The translations under genes and the position numbers were made by a program. The notes beneath the pieces were generated by a model. The model was given only the letters and a program-made list of their open reading frames with translations, had not been told where the DNA came from and ran no database searches. Shown piece after piece: positions 24,701 through 35,985 of a DNA stretch of 64,000 nt. The stretch covers positions 888,501-952,500 of the forward strand of contig NC_006680.1 in NCBI RefSeq assembly GCF_000091045.1, given 5' to 3'. Source of the stretch: Cryptococcus deneoformans JEC21. Its lineage: Eukaryota; Basidiomycota; Tremellomycetes; Tremellales; Cryptococcaceae. Numbering within the stretch: position 1 is the first letter of the stretch; each line of letters starts with the position of its first letter.

Positions 24701-25267
24701 CTCGATCTGCTGACGGGCCATACGATCGCCAATGATCTTTGCGTAGATCGTAGACTTGTCAAGTAAGAAATTCAGACGAGCAGCTCGAGCTGCAGCCTGT
24801 TGAGTGCAGTCAATGTCATCATGGACGATTGGTGTATAGAGCATTATAATACGGAGTAGTTGGAGAGTAGTTGGAGGAAATTGATATGGAATTCAACAAA
24901 GACAGAGCAAGAAGTCGCAATATAAGAGCATCGAGAGAGACAAAGGAACGTTTGGCGTTAGTTTCGAACAATCAACTCTCGAACCAAATAAACACGCTAC
25001 ACAAGTACATTGATTTGTGTCTCGTTGATGTGCACTTACCTCTGGATCATGTTGTCCTTCTTCTTTCAATTCTTCAACCACCTTTTTAGGGTCTGCTATC
25101 CCTTCCTGACCGTCAACATCCGCGCCGTCAGCAGCGGCATCGCGTTCGCTGCTAGAAACGATTTTGACCTCCTCCTTTGAGGGTGACGCGCTTCGTGTTG
25201 ACGGAGATTGGGACATTGGAGAAGTGGCGGCGGTAGAATTGGCGAGTGATGGTGTCACAGTAGACAT
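21723..25267 (-). CDS. SNF2-family chromatin remodeller, HELLS/DDM1/Irc5 type
   Basis: Eleven exons: 25267-25040, 24796-24491, 24440-24207, 24156-24025, 23976-23714, 23664-23598, 23544-22977, 22923-22685, 22631-22421, 22349-22028, 21933-21723. They give 926 residues. The Ser-rich N-terminus is followed by a very basic Lys/Arg/Glu coiled-coil-like stretch. The ATPase core includes [28 protein letters not shown] (250-257, ATP binding), DEGHRLKN (Walker B type), [29 protein letters not shown] and QDRAHRIGQ (about 758-766). The [19 protein letters not shown] block and overall size fit the Lsh/DDM1/Irc5 subfamily more than ISWI or INO80; no bromo-, chromo- or HAND-SANT-like region is seen. It likely moves nucleosomes in the nucleus. 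The first intron (243 nt) is unusually long. It is divergent from uL14. Confidence 0.92.
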
Positions 25268-25667
25268 GGGTAAAATATTCACCTGTGCAGCGATCCACAG
25301 GTCGAGTTTAGAGAGAGATGGATGATCTCTTTCCTTTATTACGTAGATAAAGATGACAATTCTTGCCGCCGACGCGATTCACATCATCCTCGATGGATCG
25401 TCTTTTATTATTTTTACGCGTCGCGACAGAAATGATGATAAAAAACTGTACCTTGGGCCAGGCGTGCCTATTTTTCTAACGATGGCGGAATCACAATTTG
25501 TTCCCGCGTCTGGCAAAATAAATTCCAAAAGCGCCACTTTCACTTTGGATTTGGCAGACTGGCCAAACTCCGTGAAACTCCGGCGTCCGAAGGTCTCTGG
25601 TTGAGCAAAAGCAACGAAAACCTTGAAAGTCTTTCCTTCAACCCTCAAAACCTCCCAAACAACAAAA
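25268..25667. promoter_or_regulatory. Shared divergent promoter of SNF2 gene and uL14
   Basis: There are 400 bp between the two ATGs. It contains ACGCGTCGCGA near 25416-25426, which includes an ACGCG core like that of MluI cell-cycle boxes; function is not shown. Just before uL14 the plus strand is rich in CTTTCC/CAACCCTC pyrimidine words, as is common before fungal ribosomal protein genes. Confidence 0.45.
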
Positions 25668-26580
25668 ATGTCCATCAAGTGTGAGTAATAAATCCAGCAG
25701 GCAAACGACTATACGGCGATGGGAAGTCTTTACAACAACGCTCGACAATCGGTACTTTCGACGAGGGTAGATAAATGGGAATGAGCGGTGTGGGGAAATC
25801 GAGTAATTGGCGTAGGGTGTGAGAACATGTCGTTCATTCGCCGAGACTAGGGGTAGAATGGGGAGCATTAAACCACAAGATTATCGACCATGGCTATCCT
25901 CCATTCGATATCGATTATCCACGTATCATTATCGACACTAGACTGCCCATCGCCCGTTGTTGCGCATCCATCTCCATTGGTCAAGACTGACTTCTCATCT
26001 TTTTAGCCGCTGCCGCCGGTACCAAGTTCCGCATGTCCCTCGGTCTCCCCGTCGGTGCCGTCATGAACTGCGCTGACAACTCTGGTGCCAAGAGTGGGTT
26101 TCGTCAAATTTGGCGGTATTTGCCCAGTTGAGGAATATAGGCTGATTGATGGTTGCAGACCTTTACGTTATCTCCGTTATTGGTTTCGGTGCCCGACTTA
26201 ACCGACTCCCCGCTGCCGCTGCCGGTGACATGGTTATGGCCTCCGTCAAGAAGGGTAAGCCTGAGCTTCGTAAGAAGGGTATGTATATTTTCATTTCCCC
26301 AGAATCGACTCGTCCTAATAATTTATTTAGTCATGCCCGCTGTTATCTGCCGACAGAGGAAGCCCTGGAGGAGAAGGGATGGTATCTTCCTCTACTTTGA
26401 GGACAATGCCGGTGTAATTGTCAACGCCAAGGGTGAGATGAAGGGTTCTGCCATCAACGGACCGTAAGTCGAAGCCATGTCATTAGTGACCTTCGTTGTA
26501 CTAATGGGCATTACAGTGTCGCTAAGGAATGTGCCGACCTCTGGCCCCGTATCGCCTCCAACGCTGGTACCGTCGTCTAA
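25668..26580 (+). CDS. RPL23: Cytosolic 60S ribosomal protein uL14 (Rpl23 family)
   Basis: Five exons (25668-25680, 26007-26093, 26159-26278, 26331-26463, 26517-26580) give 138 residues, close to the usual eukaryotic 137-140. Typical blocks include [58 protein letters not shown] and [20 protein letters not shown]. The first exon is only 13 nt and is followed by a 326-nt intron; the others are 52-65 nt. It is a core protein of the 60S subunit interface. Symbol by yeast naming. Confidence 0.96.
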
Positions 26581-28394
26581 GCGTATTTTAAGCGTATTTT
26601 AGATCGGGCTAGCAGGGGGTGTTTGTACGATGGCAACGAGCATGGATCGGGGCATGCACTTGGATCTCTCGCACTTATGAGTCGGCAGATGATGTTGTTA
26701 TGGGCTGTGTAATGAATACTGACGGTTTAAATTGAAGAAGGTCAATGGACGAGCTGACTATATGGGATAGAAGAGACCGGACTGCTACTCGTTTGCGACG
26801 GTGGGCTCGAACGAACAGGAGACAAAATCTTTATCTGTTTTGGGCGACTTCTAATATCTACGCGCAATTTTTCGGGCATTACTGCAGAGGAATTGCTACA
26901 CATTGCGTGAAAATAGGTCACTCATCAATGGCTTGGAACGAACAAATCCAGTATCCATAGGCGACTAAGCAGCTTGGATATCCGTAGAAGTTTATCGATT
27001 TTAGGACAGATGGAATGTGAGAATGCATTGTCTGGTTTCGTGGAATGGAACTGCAGTATGAGTTCATGAGACATGAGTCTGTTATCCATGGCACGACTAA
27101 GAACTGCCCATCACTCATATTGTTCGCCAGGATACCTGAATCTGAATTTTATTCAATGCGAACTTTGAAACCCGAACAACGAAAATCAAATATCATCTGC
27201 TTTACACTTAAGTACTCTCCATTGAAAGACTCAAAATTGCATCAGGACTTTGCAAGTTAACATATACAAGTAAGAACCCTACTAATGCATATGGACGTGT
27301 CCGTGAAATCCGATTACTAATCGTCCTTTGGATTGTAAGATTGACTGCTTTGAAAAATGCCTAAAACGAATGTCCAGTGCATCTTCAAGTATGAGCTGGG
27401 TATTGAGGATACCCCCACGATGGTGGTATCCTCTGTCGTCTGTATTTCCGAGGTTTGGCCGTCGAGTCGCGGATCTTGCCCTTCCTGATACTAACGATGT
27501 ATTCCGCTCATATACAGCTAAAGGAGCGGAATATTAGCTGGCAAGCAAGATATAGAATAGGAACAGAATTCATTACCTTGCCTCAGCAAAAGTAAGATGG
27601 CTTTGAGTTGTTTATGGGGTATAGAATATTGGAGTGTGGTAGTATCAATGGTATAAGTAACGGTAGTATGGAATGCCAAGGTGAAGAGGTGGTTGTCCAA
27701 GAAGGGTGACAGGTCGAGAAAAGGAAGGACTGGTGGCAAGAAGGAGGGGAGAAAGCTAAGAACAAGGAGCACACCGTCACAATCGTCCCCATATATATGA
27801 TATATATATATTCATAACTGAGTGGCCGGCAGGCATTGATCATCAACAAATTTCCATAAAATCGCGGAAAGCAACATTTCAAAATTAGCATGTTCTGAAG
27901 ACCGAGTAATGAAATATGACGACGCACCCTTATCTTACTTCCACTTCACCAATGTAGTCTCAGATCAAGAAGCATGTCCCAGCCCAGGCTCAGGTGGCTA
28001 TTTGTCCATCTGTCAAGATTAGCTAGCTCGTTCTCAGTTCATATATTGAAACTTCATTACCATCACTAAACATGGCGATCGGCCTGTTAGTTTCCGGTCC
28101 TCCGCTTCATTTTTATCCTCTTTTTCCTCTGCCCCTGAGCTTATTGGCATACATTTGCTAACTGTTGGGTCTGTTGGGATATTACATACTATAAAGGCAA
28201 AGAGAACAGAATTTAGTGAGGAAAACTGATATTCAAGGCTGCAGGTGTTGAATAATGTCGGTCATATGAACCAGTAATGGTATAGAGGGCCCGGGTGTAA
28301 GTTCAACTGAGTGCTTTACTTTTCCAACGTTATGGGTACACACATGAACCTCCGCTTCGCCTGATGACATATGTTGATACAAAGCCTTCTAACC
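26581..28394. other. Convergent intergenic region with AT microsatellite
   Basis: About 1.8 kb between the 3' ends of uL14 and RCE1. Immediately after the uL14 stop, AAGCGTATTTT is repeated twice. A short TA-rich run (TATATATGATATATATATA) lies at about 27790-27810. Short open frames on both strands lack domains. I find no tRNA-like B box or other RNA gene. Confidence 0.5.
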
Positions 28395-29713
28395 TTATAA
28401 AACCTTGATGCCAAAATAGAACCCTACGATTCCCGCCAAGTACGTTCCCAAGATCACTAGCCACGATGATGCTATTAGTTGTCGGTCCAAAAATGATAAG
28501 TATAGGAAAACAACTACTGACATGCTTTCCTCTTCGGGTAACGCTTGACAGCGACAGTCGGAAGATAAATACCCATTACGTTGCAGTAGATGTGTGCGGA
28601 CAGTGGGGGCAAGACAGATCCTTTAACACAGATGTCAGAGAGGTGCCTCCACCTTTTGCATACCCTTCAAAGTAATAGGTACGAACCTGTGCGGAGGTAG
28701 AGATAAGAGGCGAACCAGCCGAAGAGAGTGGTATATGTGAGCTGGAACACTGTCATAGTCTCCTATCAGTAAAGTATCTGAAAAGGTTCTGACAGAAGAC
28801 TTACGAGTAGTCAAGATGGCCTGTAAAGCAGCTGCTCCATTCCTTCCATTCCTTTTGTACATTTCAAATCCGTGATGAGCGTGAGCTACACAGAAGGGGT
28901 CAATATCCATGGACATACCGAACACTAGAGGGCTATTTGACGTACCTATACCAAACCACATAGGGGTACCGAAGACCAAGGATTTCAAAGAAAGTCGACC
29001 TAGAAGTGACACAGCTAATATGGTAGATCTAAATACCATTTCCTCTGTCAGGGGGCCCTATGCGATTGCTCAGTAGTGTTTAGTCCTCAAGATACGCCGG
29101 TAGCTCTTACAACGATGTAATTTCTCACTTCTACCAAGCCAAATTCTCTTTTCAGAGTAGACCACAGAGTCTCTCCCTTCTTCCTCCATCCAATCACCGG
29201 CACCTCTCCACTTAAGTACATGGCATACAGAGGTCCTATCATCAATCCTGGAGTCAGTAGATAGGGCAGGGCTCGAGATGGCACAACGAAGCCTGTGGGA
29301 ACTCCCAACAAAGCCATAGTAGGGCTGATAGCTTCTTTCCAGCTATAATGACCAAGCTGCTTCACCACATAGCACACCCCGCCGACGCTCAAAAGGGTAG
29401 AACAGGCAACAGCCCTCATTCGACGTTTGATGGTAATGGGGTGGTCCCGACTCCCAAGCTCCGGACCGAGGTCATGTTCGACTCCCAGGCCATCAGCATC
29501 TGTGGCTGAAATAGGTGGCAGAGGTTCAGTCTGCGAGCGAACGGTATTAGGGAATGGAGCTTTCCGAGGGTTTGGAGTAGATGTCCCGAAGAAATGCTGC
29601 GAGATATAGAGCGAACCAACGTAGGATGTTGTGAAGAGGAAGGACAGGGCGTGGGCAGTGCTCAAGGGAAGTCCCGATGAAAGAGCTGGTGGTAACGATA
29701 GTGAAGGGTCCAT
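28395..29713 (-). CDS. RCE1: CAAX prenyl protease 2 (Rce1)
   Basis: Six exons (29713-29111, 29057-28946, 28885-28805, 28749-28687, 28620-28522, 28471-28395) give a 344-residue, multi-pass membrane protein. The catalytic blocks appear only after splicing: GPLTEEMVFR with Glu206/Glu207, IAHAHHGFE with His240/His243, and LSAHIYCNVMG with His296 and Asn300. These match the Glu-His-His-Asn set of the Rce1/CPBP family. The C-terminus is a hydrophobic helix (SWLVILGTYLAGIVGFYFG). It sits in the ER membrane and removes the -aaX tripeptide from prenylated proteins such as Ras, Rho and a-factor-type pheromones. The last intron uses a GTCAGT donor. The start at 29713 gives an N-terminus with no extra extension. 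Confidence 0.94.
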
Positions 29714-30337
29714 GTTCAAAGAACTTAGAAGATTATTGATGAGGGGAGTCAGCGAGTTGCAGAGCAAACAAAACAAAAGACAACACGACAAAACGATCGG
29801 TTCGGTTTCGCCAAGGTGTGCCTGATGATACTCGGCACGGCGGTGGCCGCCTTCATGGTGCACGCACGCATGATTGTTTGAGAATGAGGAGGACGGCGGA
29901 GGGATTGATTGCGGAATAAAATGTTCGTTGGGTACGTAAAAATAGTAGGTCTTCCATCGATCACCTGTACAAACAAATGATTCGTTAATTATTGTCCCAG
30001 CTTGAGTATTGTTATTCAGGAGATTATACATTGAGGGATAGACAGTCTTGCACTACAGTTCATTGGAATAATGTTGCTAGAAGAATATATGTGAGAACAT
30101 GAAATGCATGCATGTGAAGTGCCAACCATAACAACAATGGCTGTTGTACTAAGAAGACCTAATAGGCATGCGGCCTCCCGCCCAAGGTTGACGCGCCTAA
30201 GATATTGGTTACCCGACTGGCCGGTCCTGCTGGTTTTGTTCGTTCTTTCGTTCATTCGCGACTCCTAAATTCTCAGTCGCCATAATCATCCAGCCTTGAT
30301 CTCTATCTCTATCTATCCTAATCAAAGATACGTCATA
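29714..30337. promoter_or_regulatory. Divergent promoter region of RCE1 and TAF10
   Basis: There are 624 bp between the ATGs. In the RCE1 frame upstream of 29713 an open stretch continues without a good start and is best read as leader. No obvious TATA box or repeat was seen. Confidence 0.45.
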
Positions 30338-31476
30338 ATGTCGAATTTCTCGTCGACTCCGAACGCATCTACTCCTCCTCAATTCCAGCAACAACGAGTT
30401 CAACCTCAGCAACAAGCCGCTCCTAGCCAAAATCAGGCTGTGCCTTTTACGACATTATCAGCGTCTTCTTCAGTGCCGACACCTGTCGCTAGTGCTGTCG
30501 GAGTGTCTTCACCGACTTCTGGATCAATTTCTTCTCAGTCTGTTGTCGGCGGACCAACAGGGTCACCAGCTCCTCCACCTATCTCTAGTAACGTCAATGG
30601 TTCTGCAACTCCGGCATCCTCATCCACACCGGTTCCAGTACCTAACGTAAGTGCATCAGACACACAAGCAGCTATCACATCTGCTCCTATTACTACCTCC
30701 ATCCCAAATGCCCAATCCAACACATCTGCCCCGATCTCGTCTTCTGGTCCCACCGCTGGATTGGCGGGGAATGCATCGACTTCGGCCGCTGCCGCTACTC
30801 AAACAGAACCCCAGCCTTCAAACCAAGATACTTTCTGGGCAGCGCGTAGAGAAGAAGAGATTGCTCGTCGCGATCGAAGCTTGGCGGAATTGTTGGTTAT
30901 GCTAGATGGGTATAAGCCTCTTGTTCGTTTGTCCCTTCTCACTATAAGATATTTTACCATTGACGGCCTATATAGATCCCGGAAGAGGTCACCGAGTATT
31001 TCTTACAACGGTCCGGATTCGACTGTTCTGACCCCAGGCTGTATGTTTTTTTCATTTCCTTCAGCTCAAGCAGCGATTCATGGATTCTCTGTGTCAACTC
31101 TTCACTAACGGCCCGCCTAACGGCTCACAGGAAACGGCTCTTATCTCTTGTTGCTCAAAAGTTCATCTCAGACCTTTCAAGGGACGCCTTCCACTTCTCA
31201 AAACTGAGAGTCAATGGTGCGACGGCTGGTAGAGGTAGACCTGCTGCGGGTGTTGTACGTTTCGCGGTTCCTTTGCTCAGAGCATTCTTGTTGATGATTA
31301 TTTTACATCCAAGCAGGACAGGAACAGAGTCGTTCTAACGATGGACGACCTCAGCCTTGCTCTTGGTGAACATGGAGTCAACCTCAAAGCTCCGGATTAT
31401 TGTAAGTCCCGAGCTCAGCCATGGTTTGACCTCAGAAAAGGGTGAGCATGCTGATATAGGGTGGTTAGATCTGTAA
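30338..31476 (+). CDS. TAF10: TAF10-type histone-fold subunit of TFIID/SAGA
   Basis: Five exons (30338-30922, 30976-31040, 31131-31254, 31317-31401, 31460-31476) give 291 residues. The first about 165 residues are Ser/Thr/Pro/Gln-rich. The conserved part follows: RRDRSLAELLVMLDGYKPLI, PEEVTEYFLQRSGFDCSDPR, RLLSLVAQKFISDLSRDAF, and LTMDDLSLALGEHGVNLKAP. This is the TAF10 histone fold, joined across three introns. It is a shared nuclear subunit of TFIID and SAGA. The last exon supplies only the final residues (WLDL). The low-complexity N-terminus is longer than in yeast or human TAF10, which is common in basidiomycetes by my general knowledge. Confidence 0.93.
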
Positions 31477-31676
31477 ACTCTAGTTTTAAATTGTTGTATA
31501 GGGCATGTATCCATATTGCACCATTCGGGTCTTATATCGCCAAAGCTCCTTATCGATTCAGCGGAAGTGCTGCTTCTAACTTCGATTCTTGAGATGATCT
31601 GACTCAACACCAGCGTGCTAGTAAAGAAAACGCTCATTCATACTTGACAGGGTACGTGAGACGACTAGACACGATT

Positions 31677-32879
31677 TCAATCCAAATGATCTTCCATTCC
31701 CCATGCCTCCAAGCGTCCCCTGGCTTCCAATACACTGCCCATCTCAGCACCACTATCAATACGCTGCCACCAGACTCTCAAAATCGCCACGCTCGTATTT
31801 CCCATAGGACTGCTTTTTAAATCAATCCCTTCCGACACATACATACTCAACGGTACCTTAGCCTTAGCTTCACGTTCACCATTCTTAACCACGGACTCAT
31901 CGCGGTTACACATTTCGCCGAACCTCTCTAAACACTCTTGATGGGTAAGCACTAATATCACCCCCGAACCTGATCCGCCTACTAGGCCGGTAGCACCGGA
32001 AGAGGATCTCGAGGATGGGCGTCGGGGAAATCCGGGGCGGGGAAGGGCATGGATAAGGTCAAAAGGGTTGAAATTGCCAGTTGAGGAGGTGTAGGATGAA
32101 GGCGAAAAGGATGATAGCGGGGGGAGGGGAGAAAGAGGGGAAGTAGGTGAACGAGGAGCGGAAATGGAAGGTGCGTGAGTGTTGAGAAGCTCAGTCAACC
32201 ATTCGTGCAATCTAGCTTTCACACTATTATAATTATCGGAAGAATGAGCAGTCAGCGAACTGAGAACAGTGTAAAGACTTACACATCGCCGTCCTCAGCT
32301 TTATGGGCCTCCAGATCATCCTTGACTTCATCCCAATGCTTACCTTCTGCCGTCCCCATGTATCTGGCGCCCAGACGGTCGTCAACATGCAATTGGGCTT
32401 TTCTACTAGGCTGTTGGGACAAAATCACTTTTGCTGTCTAAAAAGAAAGTTCCACAGAAGCAATATCAGCTTAGGACTTTTCCAGCTTTAACACACGATC
32501 TGGTGGTCAAAGATCGGTGAAAGGATGGAAGATGAAGCGAATGAGAGCAGAGGCGAGAGAAAGAAGAAACAACAGAATGGACAGACCTCTTGAGCCCTAG
32601 TCAATGGACTAGTCCAAGCTTCTGTGAAAGGTACTAAACGCAGGTGTTCAGCCAGCTTCTGGGCTTGAATGTACCCCCCAAGTGAGAGAGGGGCGTCGAT
32701 GGTGCCTTGCACGAGGTTGGAGTTGTTGCTTTTATAAACCCCCGTCAGATTCAAGTCCGTCAGTATCACCGGTACCGGCAGGCATACATCACATGCGAAT
32801 GGTCGTGCGTGCTTGTATGAAAAAGAGAATTATAAACGTACAGGCTGGTTTTGCCGTGTCGAACAAGGTAGAGCAACAT
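31677..32879 (-). CDS. Histidine phosphatase (phosphoglycerate mutase-like)
   Basis: Four exons (32879-32842, 32728-32587, 32437-32283, 32223-31677) give 293 residues. It starts MLLYLVRHGKTS: the RHG motif with the phospho-accepting His at the very N-terminus. NLVQGTIDAPLSLGGYIQAQ and WTSPLTRAQET follow, the usual second and third blocks. A second-His block reads VILVLTHQECLERFG. Ser/Pro-rich insertion occupies roughly 150-205. The RHGKT variant has Lys where RHGET is commoner. It is likely a small-molecule phosphatase of the TIGAR/fructose-2,6-bisphosphatase or phosphoglycerate mutase-like group; the substrate cannot be told. The gene is convergent with TAF10 (200 bp apart) and divergent from the gene at 32953 with a 73-bp gap. 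Confidence 0.85.
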
Positions 32880-32952
32880 CTTGCCGAGGAGCAGGGAGTA
32901 GCCAAACAGAGGGGTATTATGTTGGGTTGTATGATTGGGCGATTATCCAACA

Positions 32953-33606
32953 ATGAGAATGCTAGTAATAGTGATAAGCTGCCTGAGGTATCCCAACCAA
33001 TTGGTATAGGCCAAAATCCTTGCTGTCAAGAGCATGTATCTCGACGACTCTAGTTGTGAGCACTTCCAAGTTCCAACTTTGTGATGCTTATTTTATATAG
33101 GTCCATTTTCCGGCTTTGCAGTGGAAGATCTAAGCTTTCTTCAAGAAACAGGTTTGATCGCCGACGATTCTCACAATTGCGCCAATCCTTTCAGATCCAT
33201 TCTTCAAGAGATCGTTTCCTTGATATCATCCGAGTCATTCCTCTCATTCCACCTTCTTCCAAACCTTCTTCCAACCTCGGAACGCATCCACTTTCGCACC
33301 AGTTAGTCTCCAAAACCTTTCTTCATTTCTTTTCGGTCACCTAAATAATCTGAGGACTAATTCTTCTTTTCATGGTGGTTAATCACCTATGAAGACAGAG
33401 ACGATCATCCTTTCTTGGCCCCATACGTCCTTTTCTGGTTGAGAATTGTGGAATCTGTTTTGAATAAAAAGATGGAAGCCGCCATCTTCCCGGTGGCCAT
33501 GTGTTCCTTGTTTCCCATCTTGGTTGAAACGTCCCAAGTAGGCAAAGTCATCGAACGTTTATTGTTTCTTGATATAATTAATATTCCACTGTTGAACGAA
33601 CCTTGA
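32953..33606 (+). CDS. Unknown protein, four-exon model
   Basis: Exons 32953-32964, 33010-33055, 33101-33301 and 33395-33606 join in frame to 156 residues. The product starts MRMLAKILAVKSMYLDDSSC and continues with SFLQETGLIADDSHNCANP, SLISSESFLSFHLLPNLLP, PYVLFWLRIVESVLNKKME and AAIFPVAMCSLFPILVE. It looks like a mostly helical soluble or peripheral protein, with two hydrophobic stretches. I do not recognise a family. The introns are typical in size (45, 45 and 93 nt) with GTGAGC, GTAATA and GTTAGT donors. An alternative last intron starting at GTAGGC (about 33539) would change the C-terminus. The very close divergent partner suggests a shared promoter with the histidine phosphatase. Confidence 0.5.
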
Positions 33607-33897
33607 TCAGAGGAAAAATGCAGTGAGTGCCGAGTCGAAACGAGCAACAAGAAAAAGAAAAGCATGCATCGCCACGATTGTCTACACCACGCCTTCTAAA
33701 ATCTACCACATCCGTCTCGCTTCCCTTTCATCTTCCCTTTTTTGACCCTTGAAATATCTATGTACAACCTTTCACGCCGTCCTCAGCCGGCTTTTGAGCG
33801 TTTTTATAAAAACATTTTAGATCCATCCTCGAACGGAATGGATGCTTTATATAGAAGTAATGTTAAGGAGATGAGGGAAGGAAGAGAGGCGGGTTCT
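33607..33897. other. Convergent intergenic gap
   Basis: A short gap between the unknown gene and the 3' end of sulfide:quinone oxidoreductase. It should hold both 3' UTRs. A plus-strand open frame that begins here (33742-34044) lies mainly antisense to the last SQR exon and is not counted as a gene. Confidence 0.45.
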
Positions 33898-35412
33898 TTA
33901 CTGAGATTGAGGGAGGTATTGAGGGGGGAAGACAGATCGGGGACCGTACCATTCGCCCTTGAGCATCTTGGAGAAGTAGGCTCGGGGAATGACGTCCTTG
34001 GTGAGATGATAGAAGAATCTATGAAGAGGCATTATAAGCACTGACTCAAAAATATGTCACATGATAGACAGGATTAGACTTGGACTTACCGGTTAGGAAC
34101 AGACTGGTCGACAAACTTGCCGAAAGTCTCCTTCCTCTCAGCACCATACTTGAACTCGGCAAGGAGCAAAGATCCGCGGCCGGTGAAGAGGGGGCAGGAA
34201 GTGTAACCGTCATAGATGGCGTCACCGATCTTGCCAGTCTCCATCAAGGTTACGAGGTTGTGGGTGAGGACGGGGGACTGGCCAGTGATGGCCGCGGCAG
34301 TCTTGGAGGTAGGGAGAGAGGAAGAGTCACCGAGGGAGAAGACGTTCTCATACTTTTTGTGCTGGAGAGTACCCTGGTCGACGTCGACCCATCCAACAGA
34401 ATCGGCAAGAGGAGATTCCTTGATAGCCTTGAGAGGGCCCATAGGGGGGACGGCATGTAAGAGACCAAATTCCTTCTCAATTTTCTTACCCTTCTCCTCA
34501 CCAGCGAGGACCTCGAAGACAGCGGTCTTGCTCTCGGGACGGATCTCAACGAGGTTAGTGTTGAACAAGGCATCAATACCCTTCTCCTGTCGGAGAGCGT
34601 CGAGAGCCTTGGAGTAATGGGGCACGGAGAACATGGTGGGCATACCGGTGATGAAGGTAGAGTGGTTTTTCTGGTTCTGGGACTTCCACCAGTAGTCGGC
34701 CATGTAGTTGATTTTTTGGGGAGCGCCGGCACATTTGATGACACCGAAGGGCTGGGTGAAGATGGCTTCGCCCTCACCCTTGAAGTCACGGATGAGGTCC
34801 CAAGTTTTGTCGACGGTTTCATAAGAGTAGATGGAAGAAACCCTGCTCTTGGAAGAGTCCGCGAGAGCAGCAGAGAGACCCTTGATGTTGTCCCAGTCTG
34901 TTTCACAAGTTAACTCTGCGTGCAGCATGGCATGAACTATAGAGACTCACTAATCTGGAGACCAGCGCCGACGATAAGGTAGTCGTAGCCAATCTTGCTC
35001 CCGTCTGCGAGGACGACCTGGTTAGCTCCAGGTTCAAAGCCGGCAGCGTTCTGAGGGATGTGGGCAAACTGGTTGCCGATGAGGGAAGAAACGGGTCGCC
35101 TGTAAGTCTCCTTGCTGGCAAGACCAGAGCCGACAAGAGTCCATCCTGGCTGATAGTCGTGATTCCTGTTGGCATCAACGATAGCGACGTCCCCGTCAGC
35201 GAGGGTCTTGCCCTGGGCCTTGAAGGCGTTGTACACCTGGTTAGCGGCGGAGAGACCGGCGGCACCTAGCATCGGACTCAGTTGGCATGATTGGTCTTTC
35301 CAAACGGGCAACACGACGTACCGGCACCAATAACGACGACCTTGTGCTTGCCGCCAGCAGAGGTAGAGGCGAGACGCGCGAGGGAAGGGAGAGACTTGGG
35401 GAGAGCAACCAT
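33898..35412 (-). CDS. Mitochondrial sulfide:quinone oxidoreductase
   Basis: Four exons (35412-35322, 35265-34951, 34897-34090, 34018-33898) give 444 residues. The N-terminus is basic and Ser/Ala-rich, fitting mitochondrial import, and leads straight into the FAD site VVVIGAGAAGLSAANQVY (GxGxxG at 29-34). Two conserved cysteines expected for the redox site are present: KCAGAPQKI (Cys191) and YTSCPLFTG (Cys370). The C-terminus FYHLTKDVIPRAYFSKMLKG and WYGPRSVFPP fits the membrane-attachment tail of the Hmt2/SQOR family. It oxidises sulfide and passes electrons to ubiquinone at the inner membrane, giving persulfide products. The 71-nt last intron was placed to restore this tail. Confidence 0.93.
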
Positions 35413-35657
35413 TTTAGTAGGGGAGGTGTGAGTAAGGATGGAGATGAAATGCATAAAACCCGGTTTATTTCGCGCCACCATTTCGAGATGTAACAGCAGG
35501 GAACAGGGATCGGATAGACAAGGACACACTTTTTTGGGAAGAGTTTTCAGCTCCGAGCACGCAATCGCCTCCACATGCTCTGAATGCCACGTCAGGTGAG
35601 ATGAAAGACGGAAGCAAAGCCACGTGGCATGAGGCACCCATTAAGAGGCAATCTGTC

Positions 35658-35754
35658 TAGACTCGACACACAAGCAACCGGCAACCCCTCCTCGGGCGGA
35701 CCTCGTCCTCGTCGGAGGCCGAACGATGTCCGTGGAGGGGCTTGTGCGAGCCTA
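35658..35754. repeat. Hairpin repeat element, copy A
   Basis: The ends TAGACTCGACACACAAG and CTTGTGCGAGCCTA are near inverted copies. The right half shares CTCGTCGGAG, ATGTCCGT, GGCTTGTG and CGAGCCTA words in the same order with the 74-bp element at 41936-42009. The copies differ in the left inner part, so they are related but not recent. A MITE-like or structured-RNA element is possible. Confidence 0.6.
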
Positions 35755-35778
35755 CAATCTGTCCGTTTATTGTTGACG

Positions 35779-35796
35779 CGTCTCCACAGGGAGACG
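35779..35796. repeat. Perfect 7-bp stem-loop
   Basis: CGTCTCC, loop ACAG, GGAGACG. It lies 25 bp to the right of hairpin copy A. It may be a regulator site or a transcript hairpin; nothing else is shown. Confidence 0.55.
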
Positions 35797-35985
35797 TAGA
35801 TTAATAAGGTTCAATCAATGTATAGCCGTGATGGGCCTGGGCCTTGTTGATGCGCGTCAATAGATAGGTTTTGTTGTGGCGTCGGCGGTGGATATAGTTA
35901 ATTTATCGCTCCATCAGCATCAACTGTCACCTGCGGTAGTGCGATCGAGTCAACCAGTCTGTGTATTTCAACCCCGCTGCCCACC

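Larger units (their letters stand above)
35413..35985. promoter_or_regulatory. Divergent intergenic region of SQR and RhoGAP genes, with hairpins
   Basis: This 573-bp region holds a hairpin repeat (35658-35754) related to another at 41936-42009, and a small perfect stem-loop at 35779-35796. The two promoters should lie on either side. No gene is seen. Confidence 0.5.

Noticed and set aside
25681..26006. Intronic snoRNA in uL14
   Set aside because: I looked for C (RUGAUGA) and D (CUGA) boxes with a closing stem; only a branch-like CTGA near the 3' end was found.
27790..27812. TA-rich run as a possible centromere or origin signal
   Set aside because: It is only about 20 bp and isolated; simple microsatellite is enough.
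33742..34044. Plus-strand 100-codon frame with charged sequence
   Set aside because: It is mostly antisense to the final exon of sulfide:quinone oxidoreductase, whose tail matches its family; the plus frame has no domain.
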